Shown here: positions 1-8,100 of the stretch, one piece after another | Numbering within the stretch: the stretch's first letter is position 1 | Layout: the number at the start of each line of letters is the position of its first letter | DNA from: Perkinsus olseni | Lineage: Eukaryota; Perkinsozoa; Perkinsida; Perkinsidae | Direction: 5' to 3' | Length of the DNA stretch: 16,796 nucleotides | Assembly: GCA_013115135.1 (NCBI GenBank) | Contig: JABANP010000800.1 | Location: 1 to 16,796, forward strand | Notes under the pieces: model-generated | Seen by the model: the letters and a program-made list of their open reading frames with translations, nothing else | Told to the model about the DNA's origin: nothing | Database searches by the model: none | Made by a program: the position numbers and the translations under genes

Positions 1-11
1 AAGCTGAAAAC

Positions 12-347
12 ATGGTTCCGGTAACGAAGGGTCCCTTGATGAGCTGGTTCGAAGGAGATGCTCAGGTGCTACTAGACAGGTCGCGGCATTGCCGACGGCA
101 GCACCTCCAGGACTACTCCCACGAGGCTGTTGCCGAACTCAGGTGCGATAACTCGGGTCACATTGAGGGTTCGCTCTCCCATTTACGTAAGATTTACAAC
201 TCGCTCGTCAGCATGTTTGCGAGTGATATCTCCCAAAGCAAGCAGCTCGTGAGGCAGGCCATAAGAGCCTTGCCAAACCTAGGTAAGCGGGATGAGGTTC
301 GTAAGTTACGAGATTTGCCGCGCAAGCACGGTGTTTGCCGCGACTGA
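12..347 (+). CDS. Unrecognised 111-aa reading frame, possibly partial
   Basis: An ATG-started frame of 111 codons, also open upstream to the window edge, so it could be the tail of something longer. The product is basic and probably mostly helical, with a stretch around residues 55-90 (SLSHLRKIYNSLVSMF, then RQAIRALPNL) that reads like helix-forming protein sequence. I recognise no domain, signal peptide or membrane segment. The surrounding 4 kb is full of decayed mobile DNA, so it may be a fragment of a transposable-element protein or of a dead gene. It could also be chance. No start or splice signal settles it. Confidence 0.22.
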   Translation: MVPVTKGPLMSWFEGDAQVLLDRSRHCRRQHLQDYSHEAVAELRCDNSGHIEGSLSHLRKIYNSLVSMFASDISQSKQLVRQAIRALPNLGKRDEVRKLRDLPRKHGVCRD

Positions 348-577
348 AAGGGAGTGAGCAGCTTGGCCGAGTGGAGACGACGATGCGATAGAGGGCCCTG
401 GCCGACGGGGTCACCTACCGGGCTCGACAGGAGAGCACGGCCGACGTGTCCTCCGGCGCAGCACTGCTGCGCCCCTGATCATTCGATGAGCTGCGGCAGC
501 AGGGAATCCCTGGGATCCGATCTTATCCCTGGGATCATGGCCGAGCAACCCAGGCGCAGAGCTGCCGAAGTCTGAGA
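348..577. other. Non-coding or unreadable stretch with two TCCCTGGGATC motifs
   Basis: I see no convincing gene here. It contains two direct copies of TCCCTGGGATC (507-517 and 526-536), related to the palindromic motifs clustered at 2,200-2,620. Confidence 0.4.
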
Positions 578-738
578 AAAGATGAAGATGATGGCGATGA
601 CGATGCTGATTTAGGCCAATTACAGTCTGTACAGAGGAATATCGACGAGATGAAGGCGAAGCACAAGGCCCATGGCTAGACGAATTCCGCCAGGCGAAGT
701 CGAAGGAAGACAGAGACAAGGTCTCGGCCAGCGCTTAA
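578..738 (+). pseudogene. Acidic coiled-coil coding remnant with a frame break
   Basis: Two short open stretches in different frames read as one coherent charged protein. From 578 the frame encodes a run rich in Asp and Glu (KDEDDGDDDADLGQ) followed by a helical stretch (QSVQRNIDEMKAKHKAHG), and it stops at a TAG at 677-679. The frame starting at 676 continues with LDEFRQAKSKEDRDK and stops at 736-738. The change of frame is what a single missing base near 670-676 would give. The composition suggests an acidic linker plus coiled coil, but no family is recognised. It may be a decayed exon, or a sequencing or assembly error may have broken it. Flanking frames show nothing that completes it. Confidence 0.3.
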
Positions 739-1422
739 CGAAATTTCCGCGCGGATTCCTCACCTTTTCGGGGAAGTTAGATCGTTGCTTGACTCACGCC
801 CCCGCCCGATCTCGCCTAGAAGTTGGCGAGAGCAGATTCGGGCATCTTGGTGTTCTCGCGAATCGCGATTCGCACAAGCTCAGCAGAGTTGGCAAAGGAG
901 GCAGGCTACGCCAACCAGCCGCGAAGCGATGTATGCCGCATGTTCATTCTCATTCTCATGCAATGAGTGTCTCCGTTGAAATGCTTCTGTCGAGCTTCGA
1001 CAGTTGTGTCATGTGTATATCGAGGGCCGTACCGCACGCGGCTGGATTTTTTTCGAACGTCCTCGCTGAGTCTCCCAGCCTGGGAGGAGAAGGCGTCGGA
1101 GGGTGGCTGAACTTCAGCCGCTGAAGGAGTCCTTCGGAAGGACTCGAGGATCTGTTGTGAATTTCGCTAAGGGGTATTAGCATGTAACACCGGTGTCACA
1201 GTGTGCCGAATATTGAAATCACCTACGCTATTATCGAATTCAATTCATATTTTAAGGTGCATTGTCTGTGCTCTATTGCCGTCGGGACGGATAGACTGGA
1301 GTCGAGAAATTTGCCGGCCAGGCCGGCCAGGACCCGATGGAAGGCCCTCTCAACGGGTCCAAATTGGACCGTCCAATAGGTCCTTCAACCGTAGGCGTCA
1401 GACGCATCAGAGCATCGGGTAG
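739..1422. other. Stretch without a supported gene
   Basis: Several overlapping frames of 60-150 codons exist on both strands but none looks like protein. A 16-bp perfect palindrome (GCGAATCGCGATTCGC) lies at 858-873. The plus frame just before 1,380 (TRWKALSTGPNWTV) may be an upstream piece of the MULE remnant that follows, ending in a stop. Confidence 0.35.
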
Positions 1423-1854
1423 TATGGTCGTAACACCTTCGACAACGAGAGGTTCGTGCAGTTCAATCATGAGGCCGAAGGTTTGGTTGTTTTCACTGCT
1501 GACGAATGCATTCGCCGGTGGGATGAGGTGGAAACGTTCTTCATTGACTCTTCCTTCTTCATCATACCGCACGGATTCGCCCAGGCTTTAGCTGTTCCTG
1601 GTGCTATCGGTAACCAGTTTATCGAACCGGTATATGCTTTGCTTTCCGGCAAGTCCAAGACTACCTATCGTTTGGCGTTACGTGAGCTGGGGCGGGTCGT
1701 GAACTTCACGGCCCGTGTCTACCATGCAAGCACTACGCACGCACGAAAACCGGGAAGAGGACATCTTATGAGTGGTTTCGCGGAATTCTGTATGAAGAAG
1801 ACATGGAAGATGCAAGCCCAAGGCAGCAATGGCCGGATTCATCTCAAGAGCTGA
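1423..1854 (+). pseudogene. MULE (Mutator-like) transposase fragment
   Basis: The frame is open from just after a TAG at 1420-1422. It carries the recognisable start of a MULE DDE transposase core. A hydrophobic lead-in (GLVVFTADECIRRW) is followed by FFIDSSFFIIPHGFAQALAV, which matches the family pattern around the first catalytic Asp (usually a D-G-T-F motif, here D-S-S-F, Asp codon 1546-1548). Next comes EPVYALLSGKSKTTYRLAL, the family's conserved V-Y-A-L-L ... K-T ... T-Y segment. After about 1,690 the similarity ends, and the second Asp, the Cys/His region and the final Glu are absent. With no usable ATG start and these losses, this is a dead fragment. Neighbouring palindromes and broken frames fit a graveyard of transposable elements. 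I see no terminal inverted repeats that would delimit the original element. Confidence 0.72.
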
Positions 1855-2096
1855 CAGCGGCTGACAGTCAGCCTGCGGGTGACCGCAGCGCCACCTGGGT
1901 GACCTACCAACATCGTGCCCAGACTGGGCTGCGGCGACTGGGGAGTGCCACCGTACCGTTAATGCCGCCGAGTCCTTGCACTCTGCCCCGAGACCATTGA
2001 TTGGCACGCACCGTTCCAACATCTCGATATTTTGAAAATATCCCGTTCAAAAATAATATTTTTGAGCAAGCTGAAGATGCATCATGAAAACGGGCT

Positions 2097-2157
2097 ACGG
2101 GCTATTAGACTACGCTCACATCACTTGAAGTGATGTGAGCGTAGTCTAATAGCCCGT
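2097..2157. repeat. 61-nt perfect inverted repeat (foldback)
   Basis: Two 30-nt arms are exact reverse complements around a single central G at 2127. The inner part reads CTCACATCACTT, then G, then AAGTGATGTGAG. The left arm is preceded by an extra partial copy (CGGGCTA) and the right arm is followed by another copy of TCTAATAGC. There is essentially no loop, so it would form a long hairpin in single-stranded DNA or RNA. It could be a foldback element end, a template-switch product or a library artefact. Confidence 0.9.
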
Positions 2158-2199
2158 CTAATAGCGAAGTCTGTATCGGTTGCAACTGTACTGAACTAA

Positions 2200-2620
2200 T
2201 CCTGGGATCAATCCCAGGACCCCGTTCGGTGTATAACTTGCACCCACTCGACAACTTGAAATGTTCCACTGCCGTCCACGGCCATCTCAAATTCTGCACA
2301 AGTATACGTAAGTCCCGGAGTTCCCCAGGCGAGAATCGAACCTGGGTCAGTCGCTCAGTACATACGAATAATTCTGGTGAAGTACGCTGGGACTTTGTGT
2401 GGTTTGGTGTTGTTTCGCGCGCCACGGAGCCCCCGGGATCGGTCTACACCAGTCTTGAAAAATTGGGTCCTAGGACCGGTCCTGGGACCGGTCCTGTGCT
2501 CCTCTGAACGCGTCCAGGATCGATCCGGGGATTGATCCTAGAAATGCTTCCAGTATGGATTGACTGAACAGAAAAAGGCGTCGGTCAGTCCTGGGATTGA
2601 TCCCGAGTCCTGGGATCGAT
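2200..2620. repeat. Cluster of CCTGGGATC-type palindromes
   Basis: At least six related self-complementary motifs occur within about 420 bp: TCCTGGGATCAATCCCAGGA (2200-2219), GGACCGGTCC twice (2473-2482, 2485-2494), GGATCGATCC (2517-2526), TCCTGGGATTGATCCCGAG (2589-2607) and TCCTGGGATCGAT (2608-2620). Several are next to a short ACTGAAC word (about 2189, 2561, 2622). Two further half-copies lie near 507-536. Function unknown. Confidence 0.65.
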
Positions 2621-2921
2621 TTACTGAACAGCCCGATGGACTCCGAAGTAGCACCAAGACCATTATTTTGGTGCCCCATTTACTGCCTTCTGCTCAATGG
2701 GTATGGCAAAGCGCACGGGATCTAAGAAATGAGGTATCACGATATATCACGCAGGCTTCTCATACAGCGATACAGCGGAGAAAGAAGATGAAAACCCCCA
2801 AAGATCTCGCGAAAGCTCATGACGTGAACTTCGCGATTACCGGATACGGTAACAGCGAGCCACCTAGTCAATGAAAACCCGGTTCGAATGAGTAGGATGA
2901 CACTGTCATCATGTGTCGAAG

Positions 2922-3329
2922 ATGGACGAGTCCTTCAACAGCGAAGACAGCGCCTGCTTTCGCGAATGCTGTCTTAGAACGAATACCGCCAGCACGAAAT
3001 GGAGGGCACTCTCGGCGAAGCAAGCTTAGGAACTTTACCAGAAAAAGTTTTTCTGGCCTAACACGCGTAAAGACGCTCTTTACGACAACGGCGAAGCTCC
3101 GCTCTTCAAAAAAGCGGACACACTTGTATTGGTGAATTCCTGTTGCCGACAAAGTCTCCAAAATGGCGGTTCATTCCAGTCCGTTAAACCGTTTAACTTG
3201 AACGGACTCCGTTTGACGCGAAACAGTCGAATCTCCCCGAACGAGTCCGAAACTTTTGTTGTTTTTCATACCAATCGCAGGGAACACCAACCCCAACTTG
3301 CCAAACTGCGAGTCAAGAGACAGGTTTAG
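2922..3329 (+). pseudogene. Unrecognised reading frame interrupted by one TAG
   Basis: From an ATG at 2922 the frame runs for 35 codons to a TAG at 3027-3029. It then stays open to the next stop at 3327-3329. Protein-like sequence spans the TAG: TASTKWRALSAKQA before it and ELYQKKFFWPNTRKDALYD after it, then LFKKADTLVLVNS. The Trp, Lys and aromatic pattern looks like a real protein, but I cannot name a family. Past about 3,137 an alternative frame (FLLPTKSPKWRF) reads at least as well, so a second break is possible. Likely a decayed gene or transposon gene. An unusual stop-codon meaning is much less likely, since the gag-pol frame of this window ends normally. Confidence 0.35.
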
Positions 3330-3880
3330 GCGTGCAGATGAGCGGGCTAGCGCAGTTCAAAATTTGAACTAGAACGAAATCGGAACAGTTACTGTTCAAA
3401 GTTTGGCGAGGCGCTATTAGCGGAAAGCGCGGCCAAATCCGGTTGGTCTTTAGTCTGAGCTGGCGCTTTCCCGTGAGAGAGGGCTATACCACATTTCGCC
3501 AAGCAATAAAGGGTTTTCTGATTTTCGAATCACTGTCGAGAATCTCGACTGGAGATTCAAATCAAGTCCCATTGATTTTGATTTTTCAATCGTAGAGAAA
3601 TGCGGAACGATTTCTTGTGGGGGAAACCTCTAGCTGTGGTTCGAAGTGATTAGGATCACCCTTGTGTGTGCGGCCCGGGCGAGCGCGAAAGTTTGTGCGG
3701 GCTGTGGCACCCGATGACTGGCTAGTGAGCTAGTCGTGGAGTAATATATGGAGGTGTTGGTGGATGTGCAAAGAAGTGTTATAGCTCTTTCCCATCCCTC
3801 CCATTCCCTTGACGTTGGGGGACCCGGAGTGGCTCGGGGTTTTGGAGTTTGATGGTTTTGACGTAATCTCCTTACCCTAG
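3330..3880. other. Stretch without a supported gene
   Basis: I see no convincing gene. The stretch is mixed in composition, with short AT-rich patches near 3,530-3,600. A 34-codon ATG frame at 3,748 is not persuasive by itself. It could contain the upstream exon or promoter of the plus-strand exon that follows. Confidence 0.35.
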
Positions 3881-4282
3881 CTACTCCCGGGTCTGCATTC
3901 GCGAATCCGGTCTCGAGGAGGTGTCGGACACCTGGTGTCCCCTCTCGCGGGTTCTGGTTTCGCGTATGCCTCTCCCAACCTCAGCGTCTATGGGTTTCCA
4001 TCCGGAGTAGAAAAAGTCAATGAACCAAAGCCGATTGATAATCATGTATTTTTATTTCTGAGTAAAGAATCTGAATCACCTTTTACATCAGTATCCACTT
4101 ACCGCCCCTGTTGGACTGAGATTGTTGCAAACATTACATCCATGGAGTCTCCGGAATGCCCCCTGATTCTCCTGGATTCACAACTCAACCAGATAACAGT
4201 CAACTTCAAGAGCTTTGCCGGCCTGACTTGCGATAAAATCTTTATCACGAAAAAAGCGGATGATCTCTTAAATGATTCGTGA
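3881..4282 (+). CDS. Probable terminal coding exon, unknown protein
   Basis: The frame opens after a TAG at 3878-3880 and ends with TGA at 4280-4282. Its only in-frame ATG lies deep inside (about 4,141), so this reads best as the last exon of a spliced gene. A pyrimidine-rich acceptor ending in CCCAACCTCAG (exon start about 3985) fits that view. The encoded stretch is protein-like: FLFLSKESESPF, then TYRPCWTEIVANI, then CPLILLDSQLNQITVNF and DKIFITKKADDLL. Three Cys residues are present. I do not recognise the family. The exon converges on the minus-strand secreted-protein gene ending at 4360, 77 bp away. The first exon was not located, and the upstream limit of this one is uncertain. Confidence 0.45.
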   Translation, partial: LLPGLHSRIRSRGGVGHLVSPLAGSGFAYASPNLSVYGFPSGVEKVNEPKPIDNHVFLFLSKESESPFTSVSTYRPCWTEIVANITSMESPECPLILLDSQLNQITVNFKSFAGLTCDKIFITKKADDLLNDS

Positions 4283-4359
4283 AGAATAATAATTGATAAT
4301 AACTCGGCGCTGAATATAACAGTCGCCAACGATTCCGGGCGAACCAGGATGGCCCGACC

Positions 4360-4735
4360 TCAAGCGGGCAACAAGGTGAAAGTATAACCATGGAATTGTA
4401 TAGTGAAGGTATCGGTCTTCGGGTCGTAGGGGATGCTTTTCCATTCACTTTCATTAAGACGAAAGTGCAAGACGAAGGCTACCCAATTCAACAGCTCCGT
4501 GTTGAATTGCAGCTCAGGCTTATCAGGGTTGGGAGCGTAATACATATCACCCGAAGACCATAACCTTTCGAAGTGGGTGGGGAATGAAAACTGAAATATT
4601 AACCGCATTATACGGTTTGAATTGCCAAGCACTCAGGAAGATTTTATTCAAAGTATAGTACTGCTGACTGGGAGGGAAGGCGAAGCTGGCCACCATAAGT
4701 AGAAAGACGACCATGAACAGCGTGGGATGGGACAT
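4360..4735 (-). CDS. Small secreted protein, two exons (92 aa)
   Basis: The ATG at 4735 begins a clear signal peptide (MSHPTLFMVVFLLMVASFA). Exon 1 runs 4735-4662 and exon 2 runs 4564-4360, ending in TGA. Joining them at GTACTATAC...TTCGAAAG removes 97 nt and keeps the frame (74 + 205 = 279 nt). An earlier, stronger-looking acceptor (ATATTTCAG at 4591) would not keep the frame. The mature part is about 73 residues, with an aromatic and acidic character: DMYYAPNPDKPELQF, then LLNWVAFVLHF, then DTFTIQFHGYTFTLLPA. There are no Cys residues. It is probably exported or surface-associated. I cannot assign a function, and expression is not shown. The 3' end faces the plus-strand exon ending at 4282. 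The LTR retrotransposon begins 143 bp upstream of its start. Confidence 0.6.
4565..4661 (-). other. Predicted 97-nt intron of the small secreted-protein gene
   Basis: Donor GTACTATAC and acceptor TTCGAAAG on the minus strand. Phase 2 on both sides, so the reading frame is kept. The first acceptor (TTTCAG at 4591) is out of frame. Confidence 0.5.
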
Positions 4736-4878
4736 GAGGAGATGATACAACTTGAATGCATACGGCAAATAGCAACTTGTGCCACGTAAGCTTATGAGAT
4801 CTTTCCCTAATGTATCGGCCCAGGCGGATCGCAAGTCTTCCTCTACGCTAGGACGGTGTCTCGATAATCTCGCCGGAT

Positions 4879-5036
4879 TGTTAGGGTTCCGTCCATACTA
4901 GCAACGCGACAGGGGCGTAAATGTAGGTGTGCTGCACTTAGGATCTACTTACAGGCTATAGTGCAAGGTATCGATCACGCTATGGGCGTCGGCGCAATAT
5001 ACAGACAACGGAGCGGAGATAGGGAGATTCCTTACA
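4879..5036 (-). repeat. 3' LTR (158 bp)
   Basis: Direct repeat of 9655-9812 with two differences. Terminal TGTTAGG and CCTTACA form short imperfect inverted ends. It is preceded, in element orientation, by a purine tract. It also contains the first ATG of gag-pol, as the 5' copy does. Confidence 0.95.
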
Positions 5037-5051
5037 CGTCCCCCCTCCCCT
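5037..5051 (-). other. Polypurine tract next to the 3' LTR
   Basis: On the minus strand AGGGGAGGGGGGACG lies directly before the TGTAAGG of the 3' LTR. This is where a plus-strand primer for reverse transcription is expected. Confidence 0.85.
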
Positions 5052-5175
5052 AAAGCCAACAACAGCCTTGTAGATGCAGCAAAAAATAGAAGTGAGAAGC
5101 AAATATTGGTGGTAGCTAACTGGTATGAATAATGCTGGTAGCAGTGAATCGTAGCAAAGCGAAATAAGATTGATA

Positions 5176-8100
5176 TCAGAAATGCTGAATAAGTTGAGAT
5201 ATTGGGTAAGCTTTCAGACGATCTTGCTTGACGTCGATAGGAGGCGACGTAGAGCCCAGTCTTCGGATACGAAACGTACCAGGACGGACTTCGGACAGTA
5301 CTTCATAAGACCCTTCATATCGTGGTTCTAATTTTAGAGGTTGCTCGACCCTGCGAGCAACGACCGTGCCAGCCGGAAATAAGCAAATATGGTCAGCAGG
5401 GAAAGATGAGCCATCAGTATGCACAGTATCATCAAAGAAGGGACAGCGGGGAATAATATTGAGCAGCATAGAGTATGGGGATTGACCAGTTGTGGAGTTC
5501 TTGGTAGCATTCATACGATAAACCACAGAGTCAGCATGTTGAACCCAATCCTTGTTGTCGGATAAGTAGAGGCAGGACCTTATACCATCATGAAAGGTAC
5601 GGTGTGGTCTTTCTGCAGCGGAGTTAGACTCCGGAGAATAGATAGCAGTTCGTGCCTCTCGGATACACCTATCGGAACACCACTGAGCAAACCCAGTAGA
5701 AAAGGCCTTGTCGTTATCATGCACTAATAGTTCAGGATATTGGCCATATGATATCCTCCAGTCTTCAAGTGCTTTGCAAATACTATCTGTAGTCGGGTGT
5801 TCCGTTGGGTAAACTCGGAAGAGACGAGTATACATATCCGATATCGTAACAGCATATGGGTGCTTAGTGTTAGCATAGGGACCAGTAAAGTCGATAGCCA
5901 GATAAGAAAGAGGTTTATGTGGTTGTGGGAGATGTCCAAAGAGCTTCCGGTTATGATACGATTTGCATAGGATACATGAGAGACACGGATATTTACTGCA
6001 GACCTTAGACATCCGCGGGAACCACCAATGACGAGAAATCAAGTCATAGAGAGCCTTCTTGCCTGGATGAGCGTAATAGTCATGATATCTTTGTAGCAGT
6101 AGAGGCTGAAGTGGTGATGGTACATAAAGACGCTGGGTACCAGCTAGGTGAGCAAGACCGGTTGGGTCCTGAACGATGATACCTTTTAGCAGTAGCTCAT
6201 CTCGCTCACGACAAGGTTGTCCAAGGGCTTCTCTAGTAAGGTATAGCGGTGCTTGGTAAGGCCTCGTACAGAGCTTCTTAACTACAGGATCAGCATCAGT
6301 AGGAGAGATCTGACGTTGACGTTTACCGGCAATAGGCTGCAGCGTGGAAGGTATAACAGCTGCTTGTAGAGGTACAGTGCCAGCTTCATGTGCTTGTTGT
6401 GGAGGTTCACAATCTCGGAGTTGAATAAGTCGCTTATGAAGGTCATCACGAGTACCAATGTCGGCTAGGTTACTCTTGGTCTCGATGTAGGTAAAGCATA
6501 TGCAGTTGAGTCGTTCTCCTAGGAGTTCTTGAAGTAGTCGGAGCTTCTTCTCCATGTAGACTTGCATAGGGCCAGCAGTCGTACGACCATGTTGTAGTAT
6601 TGAGAGTACAGTCTTGCTATCAACAAAGACTTCAATGTCTTTGAACTGAGCGTCCATGCGCATCTCCAGCAAGACCATCCTCTGCAACGCTAGCAGAACC
6701 ATCATCAGCTCCTTGCAGTTTATATGTAGAGCAACCTCTGAAGAAGTGAAACTGTGTTGGCCACGAAGGATCTCAATGTCATTCTGGAAGAAGCGATAGC
6801 ATCCACAGTAAGCTCCAGCATCGGTAAATATCTTGACTGGCAGAGCAACATTGATGTGACGTTGAATGGTAGGCGGAGTGGCATTCTTGAAGGTATCATG
6901 GAACTCTCGCAACAGGCTCAGCAAGAATGGTGGAAGTTCAGCATCCCAAGAAGTCAGCTGATGACGACATTTAGCTACTAATGACTGCAGTAGGTTGCGG
7001 GTGGGCAGCAAGAAGAAGGGTAAGACCTCGGGCAGGGTCATGATTTTTCCCAGCAGTGTGAGGGCATCACGTAGTGTGGGGTTGTTAGGGAGCTCGAAGT
7101 TGGAGAACTTTTCCCAGCCTCGCAGGCTGTAACGGAGAGCACAGCCGTGCTCAACAGTCTCAAGGCCTAGGAAAGGAGCAACTTGGACGGTAGATACATC
7201 AACGAGCGTCGTCGGGAAGTGGTACTTCTCGAATAGTCGCTGTAGTTGTTGAGGGTCTGGATGATCTGTTGCTACGTCATCCATATAATATTTTATATTG
7301 TAGGGCGACCTCGCTATGGTGCAGATGTGGGACATGCATGCAAGTAGAACAAATGGCGCGAAGTTAGGCCCATAAGGCAGGTTGCAGAAGTAATATCGGT
7401 GACCACAGATGAATACCGTCATTAACCTCCGAAGGTGAACGCCCGTCTTGATGCGGAAGAACGCATCCGATACATCCATCAACTGCAAGGTACCATATCC
7501 TCGGGTGGCATCGAGGATAGAGTAAAGTGGGTCTTGCCGGACTGGACAATTCTTGAGTAGCTGCTTAGTCTCCCTGTTGAAGTTCCTGAAGGGGAAGACG
7601 GGTCTAGCACGCTTCGCTCCTCTAACACCGTAGTAGGTAGTGGTCAGGTATTCGTAGCCGTCGTCGTCGCCATTGCCTGGGACTGGACGCAAACATCCTC
7701 GTTGGATGAGGCCTTCAAGGCGAGTACGGGTTTCATCGAACAAGGTAGGATCAGAAGGATCGGGCTTGTTCAGGGGATGTTGCTGTGACAACTTCTTCGG
7801 ACAAGGCTTCTTAACAGGGAGGCTCTCGGGCTTAATATCAACGGTGAAGACTCTAGTCTCCGGATCGTCGGGGTCAGCGTCGACAGTGATGATGAAGCTT
7901 GGTGTCTCCATGACGACTGTAGTCTTCCGAGAAGAAGGTTCTTCATTAAGGCTTCTGATCTCGGCATTATCAAGCCGTTGTTGATCTTTCTCGGAAGTAT
8001 CTGAAGCCTGGAAGGCAGATGATGAATGAGAAGCTGATGTAGGACTTAGCTCCGCAGTAGAGCCCACTACACCACAGGTAGCTTGAGGCTGCACGGGGCG

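Larger units (their letters stand above)
1855..2921. other. Palindrome-rich stretch without a supported gene
   Basis: No coding region I can support. Frames of 65-106 codons here pass straight through palindromes and look like chance. The stretch holds the 61-nt foldback (2097-2157) and the CCTGGGATC-type palindromes described separately. On the minus strand around 2331-2347 there is a tRNA-T-arm-like sequence with no matching cloverleaf. Confidence 0.4.

Noticed and set aside
354..400. GGCCGAGTGG resembling a tRNA-Ser/Leu D-arm
   Set aside because: No T-arm or acceptor pairing downstream.
2331..2347. tRNA-T-arm-like sequence on the minus strand (GGTTCGATTC)
   Set aside because: It matches an internal promoter B box, but the stem does not pair as a T-arm and no acceptor, D-arm or anticodon arm could be folded around it.
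2868..3161. 97-codon minus-strand frame
   Set aside because: It is opposite a more protein-like plus-strand frame and is best explained as its shadow.
4591..4661. A 71-nt intron ending at ATATTTCAG in the small secreted-protein gene
   Set aside because: The acceptor is good but the joined frame does not continue into the protein-like exon.
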